64,000 bases of DNA, from NCBI GenBank assembly GCA_951799425.1, contig OX637392.1:37545593-37609592 (forward strand), read 5' to 3'. Under the pieces are notes generated by a model that saw only the letters and a program-made list of their open reading frames with translations, ran no database searches and was not told the origin of the DNA. Both the position numbers and the translations under genes were made by a program. This document shows positions 50,503 to 62,252 of this stretch, in pieces. Origin of the DNA: Ilex aquifolium. Its lineage: Eukaryota > Streptophyta > Magnoliopsida > Aquifoliales > Aquifoliaceae. Each line of letters begins with the position of its first letter. Position 1 is the stretch's first letter.

Positions 50503-50733
50503 TGTAAAGATATTGTATATAGATATGGATCAACTCTAATCTATTAATTTAATTGGTATTAGTATTTGACTCTATAACTTATATTCAGAGTTAATATTGT
50601 ATTTAATGACTGTTATAATTTGAGGCTTATAAAAGCAGGTTCTCACCACATTGAAAAATACACAAGTTGAGAAGTTCTTTCTTTAGCATATATATATTTT
50701 CTTTGTAGTCTATATAATTATCTTACTTTTACA
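50503..50733 (+). repeat. 5' LTR of the copia fossil
   Basis: From TGTAAAGATATTG to CTTTTACA. Its start is 554 bp from the gamma-SNAP ATG, and the two are transcribed away from each other. Confidence 0.75.
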
Positions 50734-53700
50734 ACACGTTATCAGCATGAGACTCTACCTCTCTTGTTATTTTTCTCATAAAAGGAAGATCCAGTTTCAA
50801 GTCATACATAATTAAAATTTTGAGTTTTTGCGTTAAGAGGTAAGTATGACTATTATAATCAATATTATATTTGTTTTATGTTCATTCCTTATATCTACTT
50901 TGATTATAGTTTTACTATCATTGGTGCAATGCAATGTTGATTTAATTTTATGAACCAAGCTCTTGAAGAGTTTTTTCATAAATTGCATGTGATAATACAA
51001 GCTCCAAAAGAGACTTGTCTAAATCAATCTTATAGGTTTATTGATAATTTATTCATCATCTTTTAGTTTTGTCTAAAATGGTTTATAATCATAGATAAAT
51101 TAGTTCATTAAATATTTCATTGACAAAAATATTATATAGACAGTGTTTTTGATTCACTAATTATGCACTCATGCTAAATTGGATCTTTTATATTTACATG
51201 TTTAGATTATTATTTATACTATTTTTTTTAATTCTAAAAATATATATATTTTTTATCATATTTAGACCATGTCGAACCTCACAAAACTTGAGATTGTTGC
51301 TCTTAATATTTCAGGTAACAACTATATTTCTTAGATCCTTGAGGCTGAGATCCACTTGACAACTATGAATCTTGGTGATATTTAGCAAAGAAGAAAACAA
51401 CGCATTCCTACAGGATCGTGCAAAGGCAATGATATTCTTTTGTCATCACCTTCATGGAGGATTGAAAAATGAATATCTCATAGAAAATGATCCACTTGTC
51501 CTTTGGGATAAATTAAAGGAACGGTATAACTACCAAAAGACCGTTATACTTCCAAATACTTGAAATGAATAGATGCATTTGAAGTTGCAAGATTTAAAAA
51601 AAAAAAAGGTGAGTGATTATAATTCGGCACTATTCAAAATCAGCTTACAATTGACACTATGTGGAGAAACAATTACTGATAAAGACATGTTAAAGAAAAC
51701 ATTCTCTACTTTCCACATCTCTAATGTGCTCTTACAACAACAAATATAGAGAGTGTAGGTTCACTAAATACTCTGACCTGATATCATGTCTTCTTATGGC
51801 TGAACAAAATAATGAGTTTTTTGATGAAAAATCATGAATCTCATCCAATCGATTCTTCAACATTCCCTGAAGCGAATGCCACCTCATACCATGGTCGTGG
51901 TAAGAAACGTAGTCGTGGTCGAAATGATAATCGACACTGTGGTCATAACAATACACCTCACTACCAAAAACGGGCAAACAAAGATGCAAAACAATATAAA
52001 GGGAAGGGTTTGTTGAATAAACCGTCCAAGAACTATGAATAAGTTTACTAGAGATGTGGTATGAAAGGGCATTGGTCACGTACCTGTCATACGTCCAAAC
52101 ATTTGGTGAACCTTTACCAGACATCCATAAAAAAAAGTTGGCACCCGTGAAGAGGCCACACCCACAAAGTAGACAACATAAATATTGATCAGTTCAAAAT
52201 TAGTAAACTAAAATCTCTTGAAGAGAAATCTCCTGAAAAGGCATCTCCTACAGAGGCAAAGGTACTTAAAAATAATGACATCTCAAGAAGTTATGTACAT
52301 ACAAAATAAAAAATGAGACACTCTTCCCGTCGTTAGGTGGAGGAATCTGTCGCCTGAAGAACGACGTGAACTTTCTTAAACACCTGAAGCGTGATCGACA
52401 CATAGGTTCAAAAGATTCAGCTCCTAAAAGGAAACTACATAAAACTTAAGAAAAAGTTGTTGAAGTAGAAAATGAAAATGCACCCACATCATCTCAAATG
52501 ATATCCTCTAAAGAGGAAAAAGTATCTGAAGTTGAACTCATGAAGAGATGCAAATATCTGCAAATAAAGAGATTTTTATTAACTATGCATGTATAGGAGA
52601 GATGTGGAATTGCACAAAAATGAGCATCAGTGATGTATTTTCTTTTGTAGTAGCTACTGAAATCTTGAATAATGATGATCTCAAACCACGCACAGTAGAT
52701 GAATATCGACGTTGATATGATTGACTAAAATGGCAAGAAGCAATCCAAGTAGAATTGGATTCTCTTTGCAAAGCGTAGAGTGTTTGGACCTGTAGTCCTA
52801 ACACCTAATGATGTAAAACCTGTTGGTTATAAATGGGTTTTTGTGAGAAAAATGAATGACAAAAATGAGATCACAAGATACAAAGCGCACCTGGTAGCAC
52901 AAAGATTCTTGCAGGAACTAGGATTGATTATGAAAGAAATATATTCACCAATAATAGATGCACTTACATTTCGGTATCTTATTAGTCTAGTAGTCTTAAA
53001 AAGACTCGACATGCATCTTATGGACTTTGTTACTGCATATTAATATGAAAAGTTAGATACTTATATTTACATGAAAGTCTCTAAAGGATTGTAATTGCCT
53101 GAAACAACACACATCAAAACCATGCAACATGTACTCAACTAAGCTGAGACGATCCTTATATGGATTGAAACAATCTGGAAGAATGTGGTATAACCATCTC
53201 AGTAAGTACTTGATAAAGGAATGGTATGTTAACAATTCCATATGCCCATGTGTATTTATTAAGAAATCAGAATCTATATTTGTCATCATTATAGTATATG
53301 TTGATGATATGAATTTGATTGTAATTTCTAAAGAGTTGATAAAAGTTGCTGAATATTTGAAAAAGGAATTTGAGATGAAAGATCTTGGAAAAACAAGGTA
53401 CTGTCTCGGCCTGCAGATCTAGCATACGTTAAACGAAATTCTTATTCATCAAACAACCTATACCGAAAAGGTTCTGAACTAGTTTAACATGGATAAATCA
53501 TATACGTTAAGTACTCCAATGGCCATTCGATTTCTTGATGTCAATAAGGACTCTTTTCTTCCTAAGGAGGAAAATGAAATGCTTCTTGGTCCTGAAGTAC
53601 CATACCTAAGTGTAGTTGGTGCTTTGTTATACTTAGCACAATGTACTAGGCCTGATATAACATTTGCAGTCAACTTGTTGGCAAGATTTAGTTTTGCACC

Positions 53701-54589
53701 AACTCAAATTCGACGACATTAGAATGGCGTAAAACATGCCATATGCTATCTTCATGGAACTACAGATTTAGGTTTGTTATACTCAAAGCAATCAGTCAAT
53801 GTTCCACAATTAGTCGGATATGCAGATTCTGGATACCAATCAGATCCTCACAAGGATCGTTCGCAAACTGGGTATGTTTTCACATGTGGTGACACAACGA
53901 TCTCATAACGATCTACTAAGCAAACTTTAATTGCTGCATATTCCAATCATTCTGAGATACTTGCACTCTATGAAGCGAGCCGTGAATGTGTGTAGCTAAG
54001 GTCATAGTCCATCACATCCAAGATACTTGCTGGCTTTCTTTGATTACAAATTCACCAACAACCTTATATGAAGATAATGTTGCTTACATTGCACAAATTA
54101 AAAGGAGGGTTTATCAAAGGTGATAGAATCAAGCATATTTCGCCAAAGTTCTTCTACACTCACGAACTCCAACAAAGTCATGAAATTGAAGTAAAACAGA
54201 TACGATCTAATGACAACCTTGCAGATCTATTCACTAAAGTTTTATCATCATCAACGTTCAAGAAATTGGTATATGGCATTGAAATGCGTCAAGTTTGTGA
54301 TTAATCTAATTGATTTCTTATCATGGGAGATTTTCATCAGGGGGAGTATCCATATCAAGGTACATGACATATGCACGTTGTACTCTTTTTCCTTCGTCTA
54401 GGTTTTGTCCCATTGAGTTTTCCTAACAAGGTTTTAATGACGCAACATTAGTATGTCCAACGCTATTCTAAGATTTATCTAAATATGTACTCTTTTTTTC
54501 CTTTGCCGAATTTTTTTCCACAGGGTTTTCATAGCAAGGTTTTAACGAGGCATATTATCTTAGCATAGTAGTCATCTAAGGGGGAGTAT

Positions 54590-55026
54590 TGTAAATATAT
54601 TGTATATAAATATGGATGAACTTTAGCCTACCAATTTAATAGGAGTTAGTATTTGACTCTATAACTTCTACCCAGAGTTAATATTGTATTTGATGACCAT
54701 TATGATTTGAGTCCTATAAAAAGAGGTCTTCTTTTTTTTTGTCAGACCATCCGGTATCTGAAAGCCACATTGGACTCCGACTAATCCGGATTCGAGCCGG
54801 GTGGGACCACAAGGGCGGCAAAGCTCTCCCTACTGAACACAGCTGCATTCCTAAGACTTGAACCCGAGACCTTGGTTAAGCTAGAACAGTCCCTCACCAA
54901 CTGATCTAACGCTCGGTGGTATAAAAAGAGGTCTTCACCACATTGAAAAATGCATAAGTTGAGAAGTTCTTTTTCTAACACATATATATATTTTTTTGTA
55001 GTCTATATAATTCTCTTACTTTCACA
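54590..55026 (+). repeat. 3' LTR of the copia fossil, split by a SINE
   Basis: From TGTAAATATATTG to CTTTCACA. Collinear with the 5' LTR after removal of the insertion at 54732-54919. Confidence 0.75.
54732..54919 (-). mobile_element. tRNA-derived SINE in the 3' LTR
   Basis: 188 bp on the minus strand. It has tRNA-like A and B boxes in its own sense (TTAGATCAGTTGGTGAGGG and GGTTCAAGTCTTAG), a body containing CCACCCGGCTCGAATCC, and a short A-tail (nine T on the plus strand). A perfect 17-bp target duplication, TATAAAAAGAGGTCTTC, flanks it (54715-54731 and 54920-54936). No free tRNA cloverleaf is present. Confidence 0.85.
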
Positions 55027-55089
55027 GCAGGAAAAAATATATTGTAAAAAATCTCCTTTATATATCCTTGCCAAAAATAGATTATTTCG

Positions 55090-55325
55090 TGGCATCTTTA
55101 AGTACTAACACCGGACCTGCACAATGCACAGGTAAATTATATTAAATATATTATAAAATTAAATTAAATATTATCATATATCTTGCTAACAAATCAGAAT
55201 TATCAATTATATGTACATTCAAATTTCTAAAATATAATTATAAAAAATTATTCTCTCTAATTTTATGGTATGTTGTTTTTTTGGAGATTTGGAGGTATGT
55301 CCTCACTTTTTAATTTTTAGGCTAA
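55090..55325 (-). mobile_element. Helitron-like fragment
   Basis: On the minus strand the lower end reads ACCTGTGCATTGTGCAGGT (a hairpin) then CCGGTGTTAGT, resembling a Helitron 3' end. The upper end has AAAAAGTGAGGACATACCTC, like the start of the Helitron at 47402. The terminal CTAG is not intact and the 5' end is lost against the LINE. Confidence 0.4.
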
Positions 55326-55329
55326 TGAT

Positions 55330-58300
55330 TGAGGCACACACCTTTTAAAGTCACAAAGAAAATAATCTGCCTTGGGTATGTGCTGGGGACTTCAATGAAA
55401 TAATTTCACAAGTCGAAAAGAAGGGGAGAGGAAGAAGGGCGAAATAGCAAATGAGAAATTTTTGTCAAGCTCTTGACAATTGTGCACTGATGGATTTGGG
55501 GTACGAAGGATTCCCTTTTACTTGGTGCAACAACTGGAAGGAACGTAACACTGTGTGGGAGAGACTTGATAGAGTGTGTGCAAACATGGCATGGGTGACG
55601 AGATTCCCTAATTCAAGAGTTTGTCATAAATTCTCGAAGGAATCAGATCACTACAAAATTTTACTAGATAGTAACTTGGGGCTGCCGACCCAGGTGTGGC
55701 ATCCAAAGAAAAGATTGTTCCGATTCGAAACAGCATGGGTGAAGAGAGAGGGATATGAGGAGGTTATTGAGGAAGCTTGGAATTCTAGTGAAAACCTTTC
55801 AGGGGTTCTTGGGTTCACAAAGAAAATACAAAATTGTAGAGTGGAGCTACTTAAGTGGAAACAGGTGCATGTGGGTCATATTCCAAATAAGATAGAAGCT
55901 TTGAAAGGTAAGCTGGCATATTTAAAGGAAGGCGTCATAACAGAGAATTCGAGGCAACAAGCTCGAGTTGTGGCTACGGAATTGAATAATTTACTTGATA
56001 TGAAGGATACTTATTGGCGTCAAAGGTCGAAAATTCATTGGATGAAGGAGGGGGATAAGAATACAACCTTTTTCCATGCTTGGGCATCCCAAAGGTGGAG
56101 AAGAAACACAATTGTTAAGCTTAAGAATGGTCAAGGGGGCTGGTGTGAAAACTCGGAAGAAATCGAACAAATGGCTGTCGGATATTTTAACAACTTGTTT
56201 ACGTCAAGCAGACCACAAACCCAAGAGTTAGAGGTTGTTTTAAGCAAGGTGGACTGCAAGGTGTCGGAAGAAATGAATTCAAGGCTGCTGCAGACTTTTC
56301 GAATTGATGAGGTGACAACTGCATTATCCCAGATGTTTCCTAATAAATCCCCCGGCTCGGATGGTATGCCCCCTATTTTTTTCCAAAAATACTGGCATAT
56401 TGTCGGGTCGGATGTCGCAAATTGTGTCTTGAGTTTTCTCAATGGTGGTCAATTTCCAGTTAAGTTCAACTATACTCATATTGTTCTCATTCCTAAATGT
56501 GAAAATGCGGAGTCTATGCATGAGTTTCGTCCAATCAACTTGTGTAATGTTATTTATAAAATTATTTCAAAAGTTTTAGCTAATCGTTTAAAGTATATTC
56601 TTCCCTCGGTTATTTCTGAGTCCCAAAGTGTCTTTCTCCCTGGGAGGTTGATCACCGACAATGTATTAATTGCTTTTGAAATTAATCATTTCCTATAGTG
56701 TAAGAATTGGGGTAAAACGAGACACACTTCTCTAAAGTTGGATATGAGCAAAGCTTACGATAGGGTGGAGTGGGTGTTCTTGGAAAAAATGATGATTAAT
56801 TTGGGCTTTGATCATAAATGGGTTACTTTGGTGATGTTATGCGTTACAACTGTTTCGTATTCAATCTTGTTAAATAATGATCAAATGGGTTACTTCCATC
56901 CTGAAAGGGGTCTTCATCAAGGAGATCCCTTGTCACCTTATTTGTTTCTGATCTGTGCAGAAGGTTTAATAGCACTTCTACGCAATACAGAGTTGAATGG
57001 CTCGATCACAGGAATCTCGGTGGCTAGGGGCGGACCACGTATCTCACATCTTCTGTTTGCCGATGACAACTTATTATTCTTTAATGCAACACAAGAGGAG
57101 GCTGGAGTTGTTAAGTCAATTCTTGGTGTTTATGAAGCTGCTTCAGGGCAAAAAATTAACTTGGAAAAGTCTACAGTGGTTTTTAGCAGCAACTCTTCGG
57201 AGGTATAGGCCAGCCAAGTTCAGCAAATTTTGGGGGTAGAACGGGTCTACCAACACGATAAATATTTGGGCCTCCCTACTGTGGTGGGTAAATCAAAAAG
57301 GGAAGTTTTCAGCAATTTAAAGGAAAGGGTGTGGAATAAAATGCAAGGGTAGAGTGAACAACTTTTATCTAGAGTAGGGCAGGAGGTTTTGATTAAGGCG
57401 GTGGTGCAATCCATTCCTACATACGCTATGGGATGCTTTAAATTTCTGGATAACTTTTGTGAGGAATTAGAGACATTAGCGGCTTGGTGGGGACAAAGAC
57501 AGGGGAAGAGGAAAATACATTGGGTTAGCTGGAGAAAGATGTGTACAAGGAAAGAGAAGGGTGGGATGTGTTTTAGAGATAAGGCTTTTAATTTGGCGAT
57601 GTTGGCGAAACAGGCTTGGAGAATAAATATAGAGGTTAATTCACTTATTCATCAAGTGCTTAAGGCAAGGTACTTCCCTTCGACATCTTTCATGGAGGCA
57701 GAGATTGGGCATAGACCCTCTTACACATGGAGAAGCATTTTAGGAGCAAGAAAAGTTGTGGAAACAGATTCAAGATAGCGAATAGGTGACGGATCCAAAG
57801 TCAATATCTGGTCGGATAGATGGATACCTACCCCTGTAAGTTTCAAGCCAGTCTCTCCTAGAAGGGGTCTACATACTCCGATTAAGGTTGGCGATCTTAT
57901 TAATGAGCAAACGCAGAGCTGGAATGAGCAGTTGGTGGATGAAAATTTCATGCCTCATGAGGCGTTAGTGATCAAAGGTATTCCACTTAGCAAATTTCCA
58001 ATGGAGGATCGACTAATTTGACATTATAATTCAAATGGGAGGTTCTCGATACGTAGTGCCTATCACATCATTGTGGATCAAAAGCTATTGCATGCAGGCC
58101 CAATCAATTCATCTCCCTCCTCTAGCGTTGGACAATTGAACTGGAATTTTATTTGGAACCAGAAAATACCAAATAAAATTAAGATTTATGCTTGGCGGAT
58201 CTGTTCCAACGCACTACCAACAGGGGACAATCTTCGGAGAAGGAGAATTACGGTGAATGTGAATTGTGAAGTGTGTCAAGAAGAAGAGGAGTCATTGTTA

Positions 58301-59116
58301 CACTGCCTAAGGGACTGCACTTGGGCCAAGGTAGTATGGAGCTGCAGTTCTTTAAATGTAGTAACCCAAATTATGTCTTATGACCCTAGGCAGTGGTTGC
58401 ATGAAGTCCATCAAGCCCTTACAACTGATGAGTTCCCATTGTTCCTTACTCAGTGTTGGTTTGTGTGGAGAAATAAGAACATTAGAATTTTTGAAAGTAT
58501 GGTTCAAGATCCTATTGAAGTGCAGCTGAATATTATAGGCAGTATAGGGAGGCAGCAACTCAGCCCCTTGCCGAGCAAACTCCCAACGATGGCTGGAGTC
58601 CTCTGAGGGTAGGTACCTTCAAAGTTAATTTCGATGCCACTGTATTCGCAGATCAAGATGTCTTAGGTGTGGGGGTAGTCATATGAGATGATCGGGGTCA
58701 CTTTGCAGGGGCCTTGTCCAAAAGAATTGCTATGAGTTGTGATATTCGTAAAGCAGAAACTATTGCAGCAAAAATTGCAATCCAATTCGCAAGGCAGCAG
58801 GAATTAGTAGACGTTATGTTGGAAGGGGATTCGATAAGTGTTATGCAATCTATAAGGAATGGTGACAGAGATTTTGATCCTCTCGAAGCCATCTTACAAG
58901 ATATTAGCAGCATAGCGAGGATTTTTCGCTACTTTGAAGTGTCCGAAGTTCGACGCAATGGGAATAAAGTAGCTCATGAGTTAGCTCGTTTTGCTATTCC
59001 ATTAAATAGTAGCGTTGAATGGCTGGAGCAGGCTCCAGACTTTGTTATGCCTCTCCTTTTTGCTGACATTCCTCAGTAATAAATTTTTATCGTTGCTTCT
59101 CAAAAAAAAAAAAAAA
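55330..59116 (+). mobile_element. L1-type LINE with RNase H domain, 5'-truncated, poly(A) tail
   Basis: ORF2 is readable in one frame for most of its length. The endonuclease C-terminal part is LPWVCAGDFNEI and SDHYKILLD (about 55367-55680). The reverse transcriptase (about 56290-57210) has FRPINLCNVIYKIISKVLA, LDMSKAYDRVEW, GLHQGDPLSPYLF and the catalytic FADD in HLLFADDNLLFF. The zinc-binding region follows (about 58130-58500: FIWNQKIPNKIKIYAWRIC, CEVCQEEEESLLHCL). A C-terminal RNase H (58600-59079) is in another frame, and a 15-bp A-run ends the element. In-frame stops are at 55445, 56696, 57206, 57350, 57776 and 58019, then TGA 58604, a frame change near there, and TGA 58684. At 57350, 57776 and 58019 the stop replaces an expected Trp, at 58684 an expected Arg. 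A long open block, 55451-56698, remains. ORF1 and most of the endonuclease are absent. Confidence 0.9.
58600..59079 (+). pseudogene. RNase H domain of the LINE
   Basis: Follows the zinc-binding region in a different frame. The plant RNase H-like signature is complete: NFDAT (first Asp), KAETIAAKIA (Glu), LEGDS (Asp) and NKVAHELARFA (His region). One TGA at 58684 falls early in the domain; the rest, 58687-59079, is open to its own TAA. An added RNase H is known from several plant L1 lineages. Confidence 0.8.
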
Positions 59117-59509
59117 GACAAAAATATATTGATAGACACAAATACCCTTAATGGTCCACGCACGCATACAACCATCTCCGGTCAAAAGAATCTTTTTGAC
59201 TCTGTCATTTGCTTTGCCTAAAAGTGTGCCATAAAAGTAAGAAAAAACAATTAAACTAGTTATTCTCCATTAAATTCGTACTTTCCAATAAAAAAACTAT
59301 TTTCCTAATTTTGTCTATTCCCTGTATCTTCCATTAATGCATATATTAATTTTTTTTTATCTCTTTGTCTCTACACATATACAAATACAATATATTATTC
59401 AATGTCTTTTTTTATTATTATTTTTGTATATGTTTATCTGTCTAAATCAAAATTCGAGTATCACAATGGTCAAACTTCTTCTGATTATACATTGAGATCA
59501 TTCTAAATT
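59117..59509. other. AT-rich spacer after the LINE
   Basis: Nothing recognised. AAAAATATATTG at about 59119 also occurs near 55035, left of the LINE. This could be a target duplication, but the word is too simple to rely on. Confidence 0.3.
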
Positions 59510-60215
59510 TATAATACAGATAAATTTGTGTGATAACTTATAATGAAAATCAAAGTTTTACTAATACAGATAAAATTCACTTAATATCATTTTGAAAATC
59601 CAAGTCTTATTAAAATACATACATTGATACCATAAGATAAATAGAAATCAAATATTTCTTAATACAAATAAATTAACATAAAATAGTTTTAAAAATCTAA
59701 TAATTATTGAAACCGATAAACTCCAAACAAAATGATCATGTAAATTAAAGTTTATAATATAGATAAATTCATGTAACGTATAATAAAAATTAAAATTTTA
59801 TTAAAACAGATAAATTTATCTAAAATATCATCGAAAATAAATTTTATAATACAGGTAAATTTATGCTACATATAATAGAAATTAAAATTTTATTAATACA
59901 AATAAATTGACCTAGAATAGTTTTGGAAATATAATACTTATTAAAATGGATAAATTCAAAATAAAAGAATTATGAAAATCTAAGTTTATAATACAGATAA
60001 ATTCAAAATAATACAGATAAATTCAAAATAATACAAATAAATTCAAAGTTTATAATATAGATAAATTCCTGCTACGTATAATGCAAATCAAAGTTTTATT
60101 AATACAGATAAATTGGCCTCAAATAATTTTGAAAATCTAAGATTTATTAAAACAGATAAATTCAAAATAAAAGAATCATGAAAAACAAAGTACATAATAC
60201 ATATAAATTCATTAT
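59510..60215. repeat. Degenerate AT-rich repeat array, AATACAGATAAATT core
   Basis: The word AATACAGATAAATT or close variants recur about a dozen times, joined by TTTATAATA, CGTATAATGAAAATCAAAG and TTTTGAAAATCTAAG-like segments. Copies of the longer segment begin near 59512, 59751, 59843 and 60049, so spacing is irregular. Local near-perfect 20-bp repeats occur at about 59993-60045. Confidence 0.65.
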
Positions 60216-60356
60216 ATTGAATAGATGAGACATTTCATTAACTAGCTTATTATCCATGCAAGCTTTCAATAAAAGCTTTCTTTTTTATACAACAAGATGG
60301 TTTTTATTCTATGACAACTCAATGCATCTAAAACCATACCTTTGACAGCAATCTTA

Positions 60357-60410
60357 TAGATGACTCTCTCTCTCTCTCTTTCTTTCTCTCTCTCTCTCTC
60401 CCTCCCTCCT
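60357..60410. repeat. (CT)n microsatellite
   Basis: CT-rich run with a few TTT and CCC interruptions. The long minus-strand open frame over it (60679-60266) is a by-product of this composition. Confidence 0.8.
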
Positions 60411-60690
60411 AACCAGGATCTGCCATCACCTACAACCTCATACCCTCCCAATTGACCTATATCAAGCAGCCGACCAACCCCATCCCACCATTGGCCCACC
60501 GAATTCATAGCCACCATCAAGGCACATGAAACAAACCAACAGTAACTCTGCTCTCTCTCATCCCTATAGACCCACCGAACCCACCTCATAGCCACCCCAC
60601 AAACACCACCACAAACCCCATGAAACCACCCAACACTGCCATAGTCCCCATCGTTCACAATTGCTAAATAGTAAATCACTGCCCTCTATT
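60411..60690. other. C/A-rich non-coding stretch
   Basis: Many CCACC and ACCCA words, no recognised feature. Confidence 0.3.
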
Positions 60691-62252
60691 TGACGAGCCC
60701 AAATCCAACCGGGCCAGGCCCAGTAAACCAAGTAAGCTTAAGTCAGCAAAAAGGCAAGTCAAGCCCAGTTCATCAATCCGACCTAGTCCAAGACCCAAGA
60801 AGTCCATGAAGAAAAGAGCACGTGGGGAGAGATTATCGGGATACTCACTCTCGAAGATCAAGGCTATCATAATTATACTTACTTTTTGTAACTATCTTCT
60901 CCGAAGAATTAGTGCCCTCACACTCACGTCACCGTCTCACCATGCCTATAAATTGAAGGTCCTCTCCACATAAGATGACACATCTTGGCATCTCACCAAA
61001 CCTCTATACACACATAGCTTCTCTCTCCTAGCTATTGTACCTCTCCTGGAGCTTTCTCTCTTACTCTATTCATCAATAAAGAACCACTGGCCACCGTTGC
61101 CGTTTTCAAGAGTGGAGTAGGTCACCCGGACCGAACCACTATATACCTGTGTGTTGACTCAATATTTATATTACTGTCATTGATTACTTTATTTATTGCC
61201 CATTAATTACACCTCTTCACACACTTGACTATTGATCTTGCACAAGACAGTTTTGTGCATCATTATTTTGGCGCCGTTTGTGGGAAACAACTAAGTTTTC
61301 TACTACCTTGCTACTCTATGCAATCACGACCAGGTCGATGAGTCAACAACTGGGAGACAACAACCCAGCCCCCCGGGAGGAGGCTCCGCCTCCCCTCGCA
61401 CCCTCGGAACCATCCACTGCGACGACTCTGGTCGTCGGGCAACAGCTTTTACAAACCATTCAGCTATTGGTAAAACATAACCAACAAATCATTCAGTTGA
61501 TGCTCACCCAGGGAGACGTCACCCCTCAGCCTGTAGGAGGAGCACCCCTCCCTCCAACGAGAGAAACACAACAACCTCTCCACTCCGGGGTGCCAAGCTG
61601 CCCCCACTGTGGAGCCCAACGCCAGAACGCCCCCAGACAGCGCCCGGGCTCCCCTCGCCCAGGAGTTCCTCCTCAGCACGCATGAAGTTCACATGTTCCT
61701 CCTCCTCATGTACCTGCGTAGGAGGACGAGGGAGAAAGCTAGTATGCCGATCATGAAAGTTATTACCACAACCCGACGGAGGATGTCCCCAACCAATGGG
61801 ATGAGAAGATCAGAGAGGTGCAAAACCAACTCGGTGATCCCCTTAACGCCATCAAGGCACAGGAACCCAAGACGGTAGACTACTTGGCAAGGCGCACTGT
61901 TACCCCGTTCGTTGCAGATATTGTCAATTACCCCTACCCTCGAAGTTCAAGATGCTTGCCATTGAGATCTTCGATGGTACCAAGGACCCTCTAGATCACC
62001 TCGACACCTATAAGTCTCTGATACAACTCCACAATTTGCCTGAGGAAATCATGCGTAGAGCCTTTCCCACCACCTTGAAGGGGTCTGCTCGACAATGGTT
62101 TGCGAAGATCAAACCCTCATCTATCCACTCCTTCGTGGAACTGAGTAAGTCTTTCGTCTCCCACTTCATTGGGCGACACCGACACCAGAAGTCTGTTACC
62201 CTCCTGCTCATCATCAAGCAGGACCGGGATGAAAGCCTTAGGAGCTACCTAA
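60691..62252 (+). mobile_element. Tat-like Ty3/gypsy fossil, 5' part
   Basis: A likely 5' LTR (about 60691-61262) has a TATA-like CCTATAAATTG near 60950. A primer site, TGGCGCCGTTTGTGGGAA, follows at 61269-61286, a form common in Tat/Athila-type elements. gag begins near 61338 with a Pro-rich N-terminal part. Near 61950-62250 it shows the Ty3/gypsy gag core (AFPTTLKGSARQWFAKI, SFVSHFIGRHRHQKS). The element is cut at 62252 by the next LTR. Broken, incomplete in this window. Confidence 0.7.

Larger units (their letters stand above)
50503..55026 (+). mobile_element. Ty1/copia fossil upstream of gamma-SNAP
   Basis: LTRs are at 50503-50733 (231 bp) and 54590-55026 (232 bp without the SINE and its duplicated target). 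A primer-site-like ACACGTTATCAGCA follows the 5' LTR, and AAGGGGGAGTAT precedes the 3' LTR. Parts on the plus strand: gag about 51270-52120 with a CCHC-type knuckle near 52050, then reverse transcriptase about 52780-53430 (GYKWVFVRKMNDKNEI, YGLKQSGRMWYNHL, YVDDMNLI) and RNase H about 53750-54300. I see no protease or integrase, so the middle is missing. Many interruptions; a broken fossil. The LTRs differ by roughly 12% by eye, so it is older than the 3.58-kb element. Confidence 0.8.

Noticed and set aside
54732-54919. tRNA gene
   Set aside because: A and B boxes are present, but there is no cloverleaf, and the poly(A) tail and target duplication show a SINE.
60266-60679. 137-codon open frame on the minus strand
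   Set aside because: It is carried by the (CT)n run and CCACC-rich low-complexity DNA (Arg-Glu repeats in translation).
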